Assembly: GCA_947487155.1 (NCBI GenBank)
Contig: CANKVS010000038.1
Location: forward strand, 1-39,689
DNA length: 39,689 nucleotides
Origin: an uncultured Flaviramulus sp.
Lineage (GTDB): Bacteria > Bacteroidota > Bacteroidia > Flavobacteriales > Flavobacteriaceae
Direction of reading: 5' to 3'
Shown here: piece by piece, positions 8,812 to 17,254 of the stretch
How the letters are laid out: every line of letters starts with the position of its first letter
Position numbering within the stretch: position 1 is the first letter of the stretch
The notes under the pieces: generated by a model
What the model was told of the DNA's origin: nothing
Database searches by the model: none
What the model saw: the letters and a program-made list of their open reading frames with translations, nothing else
Translations under genes and position numbers: made by a program

Positions 8812-9384
8812 ATGACTGTATCAACCTTAGAAAATGACCGTGTAAAACTCTCGCTTTTAGATTTAAGTAATTATAAACACCTTATACATATTGGCAACCA
8901 ACCCAATTTAGTACAGTATTCGCCTACTAAAATAGATACACCCGAAGATTTAAAAGCTTATGTACAAAAGGCAGTTGATGGGTATTACCACAAAACGACT
9001 ATCCCGTTTATTGTATTTGATAAACAAACCAATACCTATGCTGGTAATTCACACTTTATGAATATAAATTGGAAAAATAAAGTAGTTGAAATAGGTTCAA
9101 CATGGATTGGGCGCGAATTTCATGGTAGCGGACTTAACAAAAACATGAAGTTTTTAATGCTACAATATGCTTTTGAAACTTTAAACGTAGATAAGGTTGC
9201 TTTTCGTGCAGACGAACGTAACATACGCTCTAGAAAAGCCATTGAAAAGTTAAATGCAAAACTAGAAGGTGTTATGCGTAAAGACATTTTGATGCTTGAT
9301 GGTTTTAAACGAAATACCGCTTGTTATGGTATTTTAAAGGAAGAATGGCCTCATATTAAGGCAACTGTTTTTAATGGGTTTTAG
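8812..9384 (+). CDS. GNAT acetyltransferase, RimJ/RimL type
   Basis: A 190-residue GNAT-fold N-acetyltransferase. Visible marks are the early strand VKLSLLDLSNYKHL, the core TWIGREFHGSGLNKNMKFLM (acetyl-CoA pyrophosphate-binding region, about 101-121) and the C-terminal FRADERNIRSRKAIEKLNAK typical of the RimJ/RimL group. Such enzymes acetylate protein N-termini, amino acids or small amines; the substrate here is unknown. It is probably co-transcribed with the esterase upstream. Its stop codon lies one base from the stop of the convergent gene at 9386. Confidence 0.85.
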   Translation: MTVSTLENDRVKLSLLDLSNYKHLIHIGNQPNLVQYSPTKIDTPEDLKAYVQKAVDGYYHKTTIPFIVFDKQTNTYAGNSHFMNINWKNKVVEIGSTWIGREFHGSGLNKNMKFLMLQYAFETLNVDKVAFRADERNIRSRKAIEKLNAKLEGVMRKDILMLDGFKRNTACYGILKEEWPHIKATVFNGF

Positions 9385-9385
9385 G

Positions 9386-9784
9386 CTAATATTCTACAGA
9401 AATTGATGTATCTCTATAATTTTTTGAAGCAATTTTATAACTGTGTACAAACAGTAATATTTTCTTGTATCGTCCTTCAAATAGAGTCTTATAATATGCT
9501 ATTTCTTCAATAGATTTGGCATTATATACAACTTGCTCTTTCTTATTATTTACAGTGCCATACACAGAAATTTGATATACATTTTTAGATTTAGATCCTT
9601 TATAATTTGAAGAAAACGCAATTTTGGTTACTTTAAATACTTGCTCTTGGTTATTATACTGCTGTGGCGATTTGTAAAATACATTCTCGTATTTCCCCTT
9701 TACATTAGTCGCTCTAAGATTTGTTTTTTGAGCATATGTTATGCCATATGCCATCATAATTACTAGTAACACTATTTTTTTCAT
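9386..9784 (-). CDS. small secreted protein, unknown function
   Basis: A 132-residue protein with a Sec signal peptide (MKKIVLLVIMMAYGITYAQ, probable cleavage after about residue 18). The mature part is basic and rich in Tyr, Lys and Asn, with alternating strand-like segments such as FKVTKIAFSSNYKG, VYQISVYGTVNN and KILLFVHSYKIA. There are no cysteines, repeats or recognised motifs. It is probably periplasmic or surface-associated. It is monocistronic and convergent with the GNAT gene. I do not recognise the family. Confidence 0.65.
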   Translation of the reverse strand: MKKIVLLVIMMAYGITYAQKTNLRATNVKGKYENVFYKSPQQYNNQEQVFKVTKIAFSSNYKGSKSKNVYQISVYGTVNNKKEQVVYNAKSIEEIAYYKTLFEGRYKKILLFVHSYKIASKNYRDTSISVEY

Positions 9785-9995
9785 AATACTAAGGGTTTAG
9801 GTTTCAATGATTGATGTATAAATGTAGCAAAAAAAATCTATTTCACATTTTTAGGTTCAAAATTCATTTTGAGGAAATAATTGTTATTTTATGTGAAAGG
9901 AGTTTGTTTTTACTTGAAAAATAAAAAGAACACTTAACTTCAAACAAAAAAAATCGTAAATACAAAACACAAAAAAGTGTTGTTTTAAGAGTTTA

Positions 9996-11303
9996 TTAAA
10001 CCCTATCTATCTTAGCTCCAATAGCACGTAAACGTTCATCAATATTTTCGTAACCGCGATCTATTTGTTCTATATTTTGAATAGTAGAGGTTCCTTTTGC
10101 AGATAGCGCTGCTATAAGTAATGAAACTCCAGCACGAATATCTGGAGATGTCATGGTTGTTGCTTTTAAAGTCGATTTAAAATCGTGTCCAATTACAGTA
10201 GCACGATGTGGATCGCATAATATAATTTTCGCTCCCATATCAATCAATTTATCAACAAAGAACAAACGACTTTCAAACATTTTTTGATGTACTAAAACAC
10301 TACCTCGTGCTTGGGTAGCTACTACCAATATAATACTTAATAAATCTGGTGTAAACCCAGGCCAAGGCGCATCAGAAATAGTTAAAATAGAACCATCAAT
10401 AAAGTTTTGTATTTCATAACCATCAGTATGTGCTGGGATATGAATATTATCGCCTTGTTTTTCAACGATAATTCCTAACTTTCTAAAAACATTTGGTATA
10501 ACCCCAAGGTCATTCCAACTTACATTAGTAATTGTTAATTCACTTTTAGTCATTGCCGCTAAACCAATCCAACTACCAATTTCAATCATATCTGGTAGCA
10601 TGCTATGATCTGTTCCACCTAAACTTTCAACACCATCAATAATCAACATATTAGAACCAACACCACTAATTTTAGCACCCATTCTATTTAGCATTTTACA
10701 TAACTGTTGCAAATAAGGTTCGCAAGCGGCGTTATAAATTGTGGTTTGCCCTTCTGCTAAAACAGCAGCCATAACAATATTAGCCGTTCCTGTAACCGAA
10801 GCTTCTTCAAGAAGCATGTACGTCCCTTTTAATTTATCGGCTTCAACGCCATAAAATTGTTCTTCTCTACTGTATCTAAATTTAGCTCCTAGTTTAATTA
10901 GACCTTCAAAATGAGTATCTAAGCGACGCCTACCTATTTTATCGCCACCAGGTTTAGGAATGTAACCTTTGCCAAAACGTGCCAATAATGGACCAACGAT
11001 CATAATTGACCCACGAAGTCCCTTCCCATCTTCCTTAAATTCAGGAGATTCTAAATATTTTAAATTGAGGTTATCGGCTTGAAAAGTATACGACCCATGA
11101 GATACCTTTTCAATTTTAACACCTAGTTTTTTTAATAAACTAATTAGTTTATTAACATCAACAATGTCTGGAATATTATGTATTGTTACGCGTTCTGAGG
11201 TTAATAATACCGCACATAAAATTTGTAATGCTTCGTTTTTTGCCCCTTGTGGTTGTATGCTCCCCTTTAGTTGATGACCACCTTCAATTTTAAATGTTCC
11301 CAT
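9996..11303 (-). CDS. murA: MurA, UDP-GlcNAc enolpyruvyl transferase
   Basis: MurA transfers enolpyruvate from PEP to UDP-N-acetylglucosamine, the first committed step of peptidoglycan synthesis. The 435-residue protein has the full EPSP-synthase-like fold, with the N-terminal QPQGAKNEALQ (Lys22) and the catalytic-loop region IPKPGGDKIGRRRLDTHFEG. In E. coli the loop carries Cys115 (GGCTIG), the fosfomycin target. Here the equivalent residue is Asp121 (GAT codon at 10941-10943). The Cys-to-Asp form is active and fosfomycin-insensitive in other bacteria. It lies 8 bp downstream of the DUF4290 gene, in one transcript. Confidence 0.96.
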   Translation of the reverse strand: MGTFKIEGGHQLKGSIQPQGAKNEALQILCAVLLTSERVTIHNIPDIVDVNKLISLLKKLGVKIEKVSHGSYTFQADNLNLKYLESPEFKEDGKGLRGSIMIVGPLLARFGKGYIPKPGGDKIGRRRLDTHFEGLIKLGAKFRYSREEQFYGVEADKLKGTYMLLEEASVTGTANIVMAAVLAEGQTTIYNAACEPYLQQLCKMLNRMGAKISGVGSNMLIIDGVESLGGTDHSMLPDMIEIGSWIGLAAMTKSELTITNVSWNDLGVIPNVFRKLGIIVEKQGDNIHIPAHTDGYEIQNFIDGSILTISDAPWPGFTPDLLSIILVVATQARGSVLVHQKMFESRLFFVDKLIDMGAKIILCDPHRATVIGHDFKSTLKATTMTSPDIRAGVSLLIAALSAKGTSTIQNIEQIDRGYENIDERLRAIGAKIDRV

Positions 11304-11311
11304 GCGTATAT

Positions 11312-11959
11312 TTAGTAGCGTTTTCTTTGGCGGTTATTTGAGTTTTTCTTTTGATGTCCGCCTTTTTTATTGTTACTATATTTTGTTTTGGCACGCATTA
11401 AACTTGATGATTCTGATAAATTTTCGGTTGTATTTCTTATATCTATTTTACCATTAGATAATTCAAATAAATGGTTAAAAATAACGGCATCTTCAACGGT
11501 GTCTTTATTCCAATTTAAAAAACACTTTTTCATGTGATTTGCAATGGTAAAGGTTAAAGCGTCTTTTAATTCGCCTGCCTCCCATGTATTGGCAACATCA
11601 ATCATGGTTTTAATATTGTTTCCGTAAAATCGATACTTAGGAAAATTTTGAGGATATTTTAAAGGCTCTGGGCGTTCTTCAAAAAGTTCTTTAGTAGGTT
11701 TATCGAAAGGAGAGTCTGCATCCAATTCAAAATTAGACATGATAAAAAGTTGATCCCATAGCTTATGCTGAAAATCTGGAACATCTCTTAAATGCGGTTG
11801 CATATTTCCCATTACCGAAATAATGGCTTTTGCTAATTTATTGCGTTCTTCTTTTGTTTTCCTGGTTTTAGCATGATTAATCATTTTCTGCATATGGCGT
11901 CCATATTCTGGAATGATTAAATGCTCACGTTCTGTGTTGTATTCTAAATCGTCTATCAA
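11312..11959 (-). CDS. DUF4290 family protein
   Basis: A 215-residue soluble protein whose opening (DLEYNTEREHLIIPEYGRHM) and helical body fit DUF4290, a Bacteroidota family often beside murA. The C-terminal 25 residues are very basic and low complexity (NNKKGGHQKKNSNNRQRKRY), suggesting nucleic-acid or ribosome contact, which is inference only. The start codon is TTG at 11959; no in-frame ATG lies close upstream. It is separated from murA by 8 bp, so the two are co-transcribed, but any functional link to the cell wall is unproven. Confidence 0.8.
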   Translation of the reverse strand: MIDDLEYNTEREHLIIPEYGRHMQKMINHAKTRKTKEERNKLAKAIISVMGNMQPHLRDVPDFQHKLWDQLFIMSNFELDADSPFDKPTKELFEERPEPLKYPQNFPKYRFYGNNIKTMIDVANTWEAGELKDALTFTIANHMKKCFLNWNKDTVEDAVIFNHLFELSNGKIDIRNTTENLSESSSLMRAKTKYSNNKKGGHQKKNSNNRQRKRY

Positions 11960-12024
11960 AATAAATGTGTAGAGTTAATGTTTTTGCATGTAGTTGTTAT
12001 GCCTGCGCAAAATACAAAAAAAAA

Positions 12025-12318
12025 CTAAAGGCTTATCACGCCTTCAACTTTTTCTGCAACTTCTTTATACTTTTCAATCACAGCATCTGGATTTCTCATT
12101 AGTAAATTAATCGAAACACTAGTGTATTTACCTTTTTTAGATTCAGTTGTATTAATAACTGCGCCCATATTATCAAATATAGCCTCTAATTGTGCTATTT
12201 TTTTATTGTTGGTTTTTACAATAAATTTATATAGATATTCTGCTGGCCAACTTGCCGTTTCGTGTAATTGTCCTTTTAGTTTTTTGTAAAATTCTTCTGA
12301 ATTTGGAGGTGTGCTCAT
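12025..12318 (-). CDS. DUF493 (YbeD-like) family protein
   Basis: A 97-residue protein of the YbeD/DUF493 family, which has an ACT-like ferredoxin fold. Visible marks are the segment WPAEYLYKFIVKTNN, a central KGKYTSVSINLLMRNPDAVIE and the closing VAEKVEGVISL. E. coli YbeD resembles allosteric regulatory domains, but its partner is unknown. It is probably the first gene ahead of DUF4290-murA (65-bp gap). A perfect -7 box lies 18 bp upstream. Confidence 0.8.
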   Translation of the reverse strand: MSTPPNSEEFYKKLKGQLHETASWPAEYLYKFIVKTNNKKIAQLEAIFDNMGAVINTTESKKGKYTSVSINLLMRNPDAVIEKYKEVAEKVEGVISL

Positions 12319-12335
12319 AATTATTTAATAAGTAG

Positions 12336-12343
12336 CAAAGATA
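12336..12343 (-). promoter_or_regulatory. -7 box of the DUF493 gene
   Basis: TATCTTTG on the minus strand is a perfect TAnnTTTG box, 17 bases before the ATG at 12318. No TTG is seen at the -33 distance. Confidence 0.45.
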
Positions 12344-12407
12344 CTGTTTCCTTTGCATTTTTTTTATACGAGTTAAATTCCGATTTTTACACCTTAAACA
12401 CGTCCAT

Positions 12408-12947
12408 TTGAAGGCTAAAAAAATTGTTATTACTGGTGGTCCTGGATCAGGAAAATCTTCAATTATAAATGAATTAATTCATCGAGGATATTCATGTATG
12501 GAAGAAATATCGAGGCAAGTAACTCTTGATGCCAAAAAAGAAGGCATAGACCAACTGTTTTTAACAAATCCGCTATTATTTAGCGAATTACTTTTAAAAG
12601 GCAGGCAAAAACAATATATTGAAGCGGATTTACTAAATGCTAATACTGTTTTTTTAGATCGAGGAATACCAGATCTTTTAGCTTATATGGACTTTATAGG
12701 TAACACTTATCCTCAATACTTTATTAATGCTTGTAAAGACAATATCTACGATTTTATTTTTATTTTAAAACCTTGGCATAATATTTATAAGAGTGATAAC
12801 GAACGTTATGAAAGTTTTGAAGACGCTTTAAAAATTCATGAGCATCTACTTAAAACATACCAGTCTTACAACTATCAATTACTTGATGTTCCGTTTGATA
12901 CTGTTGAAAAACGCGTAGACCATATTCTTAAGGTATTAAGCAGGTAA
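12408..12947 (+). CDS. AAA_28-type ATP-binding protein
   Basis: A 179-residue P-loop protein. The Walker A motif is GGPGSGKSS (about 10-18) and a DRG motif lies in NTVFLDRGIPDLLAY (about 79-93). The C-terminal part is helical. The overall pattern matches the AAA_28 family, which resembles nucleoside/nucleotide kinases such as the NadR kinase domain. A small-molecule kinase or NTPase role is therefore plausible but not established. The only suitable start is a TTG at 12408; no in-frame ATG precedes the P-loop. It ends 4 bp before recQ and is surely co-transcribed with it. Confidence 0.78.
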   Translation: MKAKKIVITGGPGSGKSSIINELIHRGYSCMEEISRQVTLDAKKEGIDQLFLTNPLLFSELLLKGRQKQYIEADLLNANTVFLDRGIPDLLAYMDFIGNTYPQYFINACKDNIYDFIFILKPWHNIYKSDNERYESFEDALKIHEHLLKTYQSYNYQLLDVPFDTVEKRVDHILKVLSR

Positions 12948-12951
12948 TAAC

Positions 12952-14853
12952 ATGGAGCACCCCATAAACATACTGGAGCGGTATTGGAAGTACACATCGT
13001 TTAAACCCACACAAGAAGCCATTATAAATGCGGTAATTGAAGGGGAAGACACTTTTGCTTTGTTACCAACTGGGGGTGGAAAATCGTTATGTTTTCAAAT
13101 ACCTGCATTAGCAAAAAAAGGTATTTGTATTGTTATTTCCCCGTTAATTGCACTCATGAAAGACCAAGTGCAACAACTCAACAATAAAGGCATTAAAGCT
13201 ATGGCTTTAACAAGTGGTATTTCGTATAACGAATTGGATATACTTTTAGATAATTGTGTTTATGGCAATTATAAATTTTTATATTTATCGCCTGAGCGAT
13301 TACAGCAAGAACTCGTTCAAGATCGTATTAAACTAATGAACGTTAATTTAATTGCGGTAGACGAAGCACACTGTATATCGCAATGGGGAAGCGATTTTAG
13401 ACCCGCCTATAAAAACATTACGATTTTACGACAACTCCAACCCGCTGTAAACGTTATTGCTTTAACAGCATCTGCTAAACCTGAAGTTATAGAAGATATT
13501 ACTAAAGCACTTGATTTTATTCAACCTAAAGTATTTAAACAATCCTTTTTTAGAGCCAATTTAGCATATATGGTTTATCATGAAGATGATAAATATTACC
13601 GCATAGAAACCATTTTAAAAAAGTATAAAGCATCATCAATTATTTATGTTAGAAATAGAAAATTAACTTCGGAAGTATCTTCCTTTTTGGCATCAAAAAA
13701 TATTTCAGCGACGTATTATCATGGTGGTTTATCTAATATTGAAAAAGATACTAATATGATGCAATGGGTAAACAACCAAAAACAGGTTATGGTTGCAACA
13801 AATGCTTTTGGTATGGGCATTGACAAACCCGATGTAAAAACTGTAATCCATTTAAATTTACCAGAAAGTATAGAAAGTTATTTTCAAGAAGCTGGTCGTG
13901 TTGGTAGAAACGGGGACAAAGCATTTGCTGTTATTTTAAAAAATAATAGTGATGAAATTTTAGTTAAAAATCAGTTTTTAAAAGTCCTCCCAACTGTAGA
14001 TTTTGTTAAACAAGTGTACCGAAAACTGTGTAGCTATTTTCAAGTTTCTTATGGAGAAGGCGAATATATTACAAACGATTTTGATTTTAACACCTTTTGT
14101 AAAACATATAATTTTAGTGGCATTTTAGCCTACAATGCTTTACTCTTATTAGACAGAAATAGTGTTATTACATTATCAAAACAGTTTAAAAATAAAGTTA
14201 CTGTACAATTTATAATAAGCAGTCCTGCCATATTTAACTATCTGGAAACACATCAAGAATTGAATCTTATAGTAAAATCGATGTTGAGAATGTACGGTGG
14301 TATTTTCGATCATAAAACTAAAATTAATACTTTAAAGGTTGCCCAAAAAGCGTCTGTAAACGAATCTAAACTTATACAAGCTTTAACTCAATTAGAAAAA
14401 GACCAAATTATTACATTGCACTTAGGAAAAACGGATGCACAAATTACATTTATTCAACTGCGTGAAGATGATAAAACCATAAACAGAATCTCAACTATTA
14501 TAGAACAACAAAATAAGTTAAAACAACAGCAAGTTAAAAGCATGCTTGATTATATTGAAAATGATACGGTTTGCAAAAGCATGCAACTACTCGCCTATTT
14601 TGGTGAAAAAGATATTAAACCTTGTGGCATTTGTTCGGTTTGTATTGGAGCTAAAAAAAATGACCGTCCGCAGGATATTAATATCATAAAAAAGCGTATT
14701 ATAGAATTACTTAAAAATGGCGACCTTTCTTCTAGACTGATTAGTAGCACTCTAAATTGTTCTGAAAAAGACGTTAAAGTTGTTTTAAAATTGCTTTTAG
14801 AGCACAACATGATTACTATAACACAAACGAATACTTATAAATTAAAAAACTAA
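12952..14853 (+). CDS. recQ: RecQ-family ATP-dependent DNA helicase
   Basis: A 3'-5' DNA helicase of 633 residues acting in recombination and fork repair. Helicase motifs appear in order: Walker A LLPTGGGKSLCFQIP (about 37-51), DEAH box VDEAHCISQWGSDFRPAY, motif III ALTASA, motif V NAFGMGIDKPDVKTVIH and motif VI YFQEAGRVGRNGD. The RecQ zinc-binding cysteines follow (CKSMQLLAYFGEK and CGICSVC), with winged-helix segments before and after. No clear HRDC domain is present at the C-terminus, so this is a short RecQ form. Bacteroidota often carry more than one RecQ paralogue. It sits downstream of the AAA ATPase. Confidence 0.93.
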   Translation: MEHPINILERYWKYTSFKPTQEAIINAVIEGEDTFALLPTGGGKSLCFQIPALAKKGICIVISPLIALMKDQVQQLNNKGIKAMALTSGISYNELDILLDNCVYGNYKFLYLSPERLQQELVQDRIKLMNVNLIAVDEAHCISQWGSDFRPAYKNITILRQLQPAVNVIALTASAKPEVIEDITKALDFIQPKVFKQSFFRANLAYMVYHEDDKYYRIETILKKYKASSIIYVRNRKLTSEVSSFLASKNISATYYHGGLSNIEKDTNMMQWVNNQKQVMVATNAFGMGIDKPDVKTVIHLNLPESIESYFQEAGRVGRNGDKAFAVILKNNSDEILVKNQFLKVLPTVDFVKQVYRKLCSYFQVSYGEGEYITNDFDFNTFCKTYNFSGILAYNALLLLDRNSVITLSKQFKNKVTVQFIISSPAIFNYLETHQELNLIVKSMLRMYGGIFDHKTKINTLKVAQKASVNESKLIQALTQLEKDQIITLHLGKTDAQITFIQLREDDKTINRISTIIEQQNKLKQQQVKSMLDYIENDTVCKSMQLLAYFGEKDIKPCGICSVCIGAKKNDRPQDINIIKKRIIELLKNGDLSSRLISSTLNCSEKDVKVVLKLLLEHNMITITQTNTYKLKN

Positions 14854-14909
14854 TTGTTAAAAATAATTCCAAAAAAAGACAAATACTAAATTCCAAAAAA
14901 AAAAATTAA

Positions 14910-14938
14910 ACCTACAAGGTTTTGAAAACCTTGTAGGT
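14910..14938. repeat. perfect 14-bp inverted repeat
   Basis: ACCTACAAGGTTTT, a single G, then its exact complement. Palindromes of this type (xCCTxxxAGGTTTTxAAAACCTxxxAGGx) recur between genes in many Flavobacteriaceae as I remember them, so it may belong to a dispersed repeat family. It could also act as a bidirectional recQ terminator, but a long T-tract is lacking. Confidence 0.7.
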
Positions 14939-15029
14939 CTTATAAATAAATGATAATAACTATAAACTATAATTTGAGTATGTAATTTTTGTTATGTACT
15001 ACTAAGAAAATAAACACTAAAAATATAGA

Positions 15030-15140
15030 TTGGGTAACACTTTTGGCAGATAATTGCGTTAGGGATAGCAGAGGAAAGCCCACAGCGAGGTACGAGCGAG
15101 GACTTGTAACGAATAGCCCGCCCCGCAGGGTAACGCCCAA
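15030..15140 (+). ncRNA. candidate structured RNA upstream of fmt (Flavo-1-like?)
   Basis: The core 15056-15138 is about 61% G+C in a region near 33%. Long-range pairing is visible: TTGG (15030-15033) with CCAA (15137-15140), and GCGTTA (15056-15061) with TAACGC (15131-15136). Inside lie a CCC-CGCA-GGG hairpin (15121-15130) and a repeated GCGAGG. Highly similar elements occur between genes in many Flavobacteriaceae. I suspect the Rfam Flavo-1 motif, but that assignment is from memory and unverified. Strand is assigned by direction of fmt and is uncertain. Confidence 0.55.
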
Positions 15141-15162
15141 ATTTTAAATAATAAATATACAG

Positions 15163-16110
15163 ATGAAAAACTTAAAAATTGTTTTTATGGGCACACCAGA
15201 TTTTGCTGTTGCCACTTTAAAAACATTGGTAGAAAATAACCATAATATAGTAGGTGTTATTACTGCGCCAGACAAACCTGCTGGTCGTGGTAGAAAACTT
15301 AACGAAAGTGCCGTGAAAAAATATGCAACAGCACAAAATTTAACAGTTTTACAACCCACCAATTTAAAAAATGAAGATTTTTTAAAAACCCTTAAAGCAT
15401 TACATGCTAATCTTCAAATTGTAGTTGCTTTTAGAATGCTACCAAAAGTAGTTTGGCAAATGCCAGAATACGGTACGTTTAATTTACACGCATCTTTACT
15501 ACCTAATTATAGAGGTGCTGCTCCAATAAATTGGGCCATTATAAATGGTGAAATAAAAACTGGTGTATCAACATTTTTTATTGATGAAAAAATTGATACA
15601 GGCGAAATGATTCTTCAAGAAGAAATTGATATTGATGCAAATGAAAATGCAGGGAGCTTACACGACAAATTAATGAACCATGGTAAACAGCTTGTTTTAA
15701 ACACTGTTTCTTTAATTGAAACTGGTAATGTGCAAACAACGCCACAAACAGAAACAACCAATATTAAAACCGCATACAAATTAAACAAGGAGAACTGTAA
15801 AATTAATTGGAGCGACTCTATACACCATATATATAATATTATACGAGGCTTAAGCCCCTATCCAGCAGCGTGGTGTACATTAATTAATGGAAATGATGAA
15901 TTAGCTATTAAAATTTATAAAGCTAAAAAAGAAGAAATAGCACATTCTATAGAGGTTGGTAGTATTATTCCTACAAATAAAAGACTAAAAGTAGCTGTTA
16001 CAAATGGTTACATAATTATAGAAGAAATTAAACTCCCAGGTAAAAAAATGATGGATGCAAAATCTCTTTTAAATGGATATACATTTGAAACAAATGCCAA
16101 AGTGCTCTAA
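15163..16110 (+). CDS. fmt: methionyl-tRNA formyltransferase
   Basis: Fmt formylates initiator Met-tRNA using 10-formyl-tetrahydrofolate. The 315-residue protein has the usual length and both domains. The formyl-transferase core includes VFMGTPDFAVATLK, TAPDKPAGRGRKL and the catalytic region NLHASLLPNYRGAAPINWAI (Asn-His-Asp type), followed by DEKIDTGEMILQEEI. The C-terminal tRNA-binding domain includes IYNIIRGLSPYPAAW. The start is an ATG at 15163 with the candidate RNA element ending 22 bases upstream. HU follows after a 189-bp gap with its own promoter. Confidence 0.97.
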   Translation: MKNLKIVFMGTPDFAVATLKTLVENNHNIVGVITAPDKPAGRGRKLNESAVKKYATAQNLTVLQPTNLKNEDFLKTLKALHANLQIVVAFRMLPKVVWQMPEYGTFNLHASLLPNYRGAAPINWAIINGEIKTGVSTFFIDEKIDTGEMILQEEIDIDANENAGSLHDKLMNHGKQLVLNTVSLIETGNVQTTPQTETTNIKTAYKLNKENCKINWSDSIHHIYNIIRGLSPYPAAWCTLINGNDELAIKIYKAKKEEIAHSIEVGSIIPTNKRLKVAVTNGYIIIEEIKLPGKKMMDAKSLLNGYTFETNAKVL

Positions 16111-16214
16111 ACCCCTATTCTCATTGATATTTTAAAAACATCGATAAAACGTAGTTCCTTTATTAACAAAAGCATCAAGTTATTAACAATAGCCTGTATT
16201 TCCCTTACTATTAC

Positions 16215-16244
16215 TTGCATGGTTGTATAATCCGTATAAATTTG
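16215..16244 (+). promoter_or_regulatory. promoter of the HU gene
   Basis: TTG at 16215-16217, a 19-nt spacer, then a perfect -7 box TAAATTTG at 16237-16244. The RNA start would be near 16250, giving a 50-nt leader before the ATG at 16300. Confidence 0.65.
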
Positions 16245-16299
16245 TAGAGGATTTAACAAAAACGTTTAACCAATTTATTAATAATTTAATTTTTACATT

Positions 16300-16572
16300 A
16301 TGAACAAAACAGATTTAATCGACGCAATGGCAGAACATGCAGGAATTACTAAAGCAGCTGCAAAAAAAGCTTTAGAGTGTGCAATCATTGAAATTGAAGG
16401 CGCTTTACAAAAAGGGAACAGAGTTTCTTTAGTAGGGTTTGGATCTTGGTCAGTTTCTAAAAGAGCTGCAAGAGAAGGAAGAAATCCTCAAACTGGACAA
16501 ACTATCAAAATTAAAGCTAAAAACGTTGTTAAGTTTAAAGCTGGATCAGATTTATCAAGTGCAGTAAACTAA
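16300..16572 (+). CDS. hup: HU-type DNA-binding protein
   Basis: A 90-residue histone-like protein that bends and packages DNA as a dimer. The whole HU fold is visible: the N-terminal helices (MNKTDLIDAMAEHAGITKAA), VSLVGFGSWSV at the beta start, and the DNA-gripping arm with the signature GRNPQTGQTIKIKAKNVVKF. It is a single-gene unit bounded by a good promoter at 16215-16244 and a strong intrinsic terminator at 16595-16624, as expected for an abundant protein. Confidence 0.96.
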   Translation: MNKTDLIDAMAEHAGITKAAAKKALECAIIEIEGALQKGNRVSLVGFGSWSVSKRAAREGRNPQTGQTIKIKAKNVVKFKAGSDLSSAVN

Positions 16573-16594
16573 GATTTACCTCTTACATATTTTT

Positions 16595-16624
16595 AAAAAG
16601 CCTTCAAAATTTGAAGGCTTTTTT
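16595..16624 (+). terminator. intrinsic terminator of the HU gene
   Basis: AAAAAGCCTTCAAA is followed by its complement TTTGAAGGCTTTTT, with a run of six Ts at the end (16619-16624). It lies 22 bases after the HU stop. The A-run on the other side makes it usable in both directions, although no minus-strand gene ends here. Confidence 0.85.
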
Positions 16625-16693
16625 AGTTCATTACTAAAAGGGTTGTTTTTTTAATAAATATATGTTAGATTTAATTACTAATTCATTCAAAAT

Positions 16694-17254
16694 ATGATTA
16701 CAACTAAACCAAAAAAAGGTGATTTGTTAATTGCAGAACCCGCTATTATTGGCGACGTGTCTTTCAATAGATCTATTGTGCTTTTGGCAGATCATACTCA
16801 TGAAGGTTCTATTGGTTTTATTTTGAATAAACCTTTAGAATATACTATTAGTGACTTAATACCTGAAGTTGAAGTACCATTTAAAGTTTACAACGGGGGT
16901 CCTGTAGAGCAGGACAACTTATATTTTATTCATAAAATACCTAGTCTTATTCCAGAAAGCATAGAAATTTCATTAGGAATATATTGGGGTGGAGATTTTA
17001 GTAAGGTTGCGAAACTAATAACAAATAATACGATTAAAGAAACTGATATTCGCTTTTTTCTTGGTTACTCAGGTTGGGAACCAAACCAGTTAGAAAACGA
17101 GTTAAAAGCAAACTCTTGGGTTGTAACAGATAATGTTTATGAACAGAATATTATTGAAAAAGACTATGAATCGTTCTGGAAAGAAAAAATGCTTGAATTT
17201 GGTGGCGAATACAGTATTTGGTCTAACGCTCCAGAAAACCCAAGCTATAATTAA
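16694..17254 (+). CDS. YqgE/AlgH family protein
   Basis: A 186-residue member of the YqgE/AlgH family. The marks are the opening KPKKGDLLIAEPAIIGDVSF, then RSIVLLADHTHEGSIGFILN, YNGGPVEQDNLYFIH, and a late YWGGDF and FLGYSGWEPNQLENEL. The family is widespread. AlgH was linked to alginate regulation in Pseudomonas, but the molecular function is unsettled. It is cytoplasmic, with no signal peptide. Its stop codon is directly adjacent to the stop codon of the convergent aminotransferase gene, with no base between. Confidence 0.92.
   Translation: MITTKPKKGDLLIAEPAIIGDVSFNRSIVLLADHTHEGSIGFILNKPLEYTISDLIPEVEVPFKVYNGGPVEQDNLYFIHKIPSLIPESIEISLGIYWGGDFSKVAKLITNNTIKETDIRFFLGYSGWEPNQLENELKANSWVVTDNVYEQNIIEKDYESFWKEKMLEFGGEYSIWSNAPENPSYN

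Larger units (their letters stand above)
14854..15162. other. 309-bp non-coding gap between recQ and fmt
   Basis: There is no coding sequence. The left part is AT-rich and contains a perfect 14-bp-arm palindrome (14910-14938). The right part holds a GC-rich block with RNA-like pairing (15030-15140) ending 22 bases before the fmt ATG. Confidence 0.7.

Noticed and set aside
9965..9984. Possible terminator hairpin downstream of murA (ACACxxxxxxGTGT type)
   Set aside because: The stem is only about five pairs around an A/T loop, and no T-tract follows on the minus strand.
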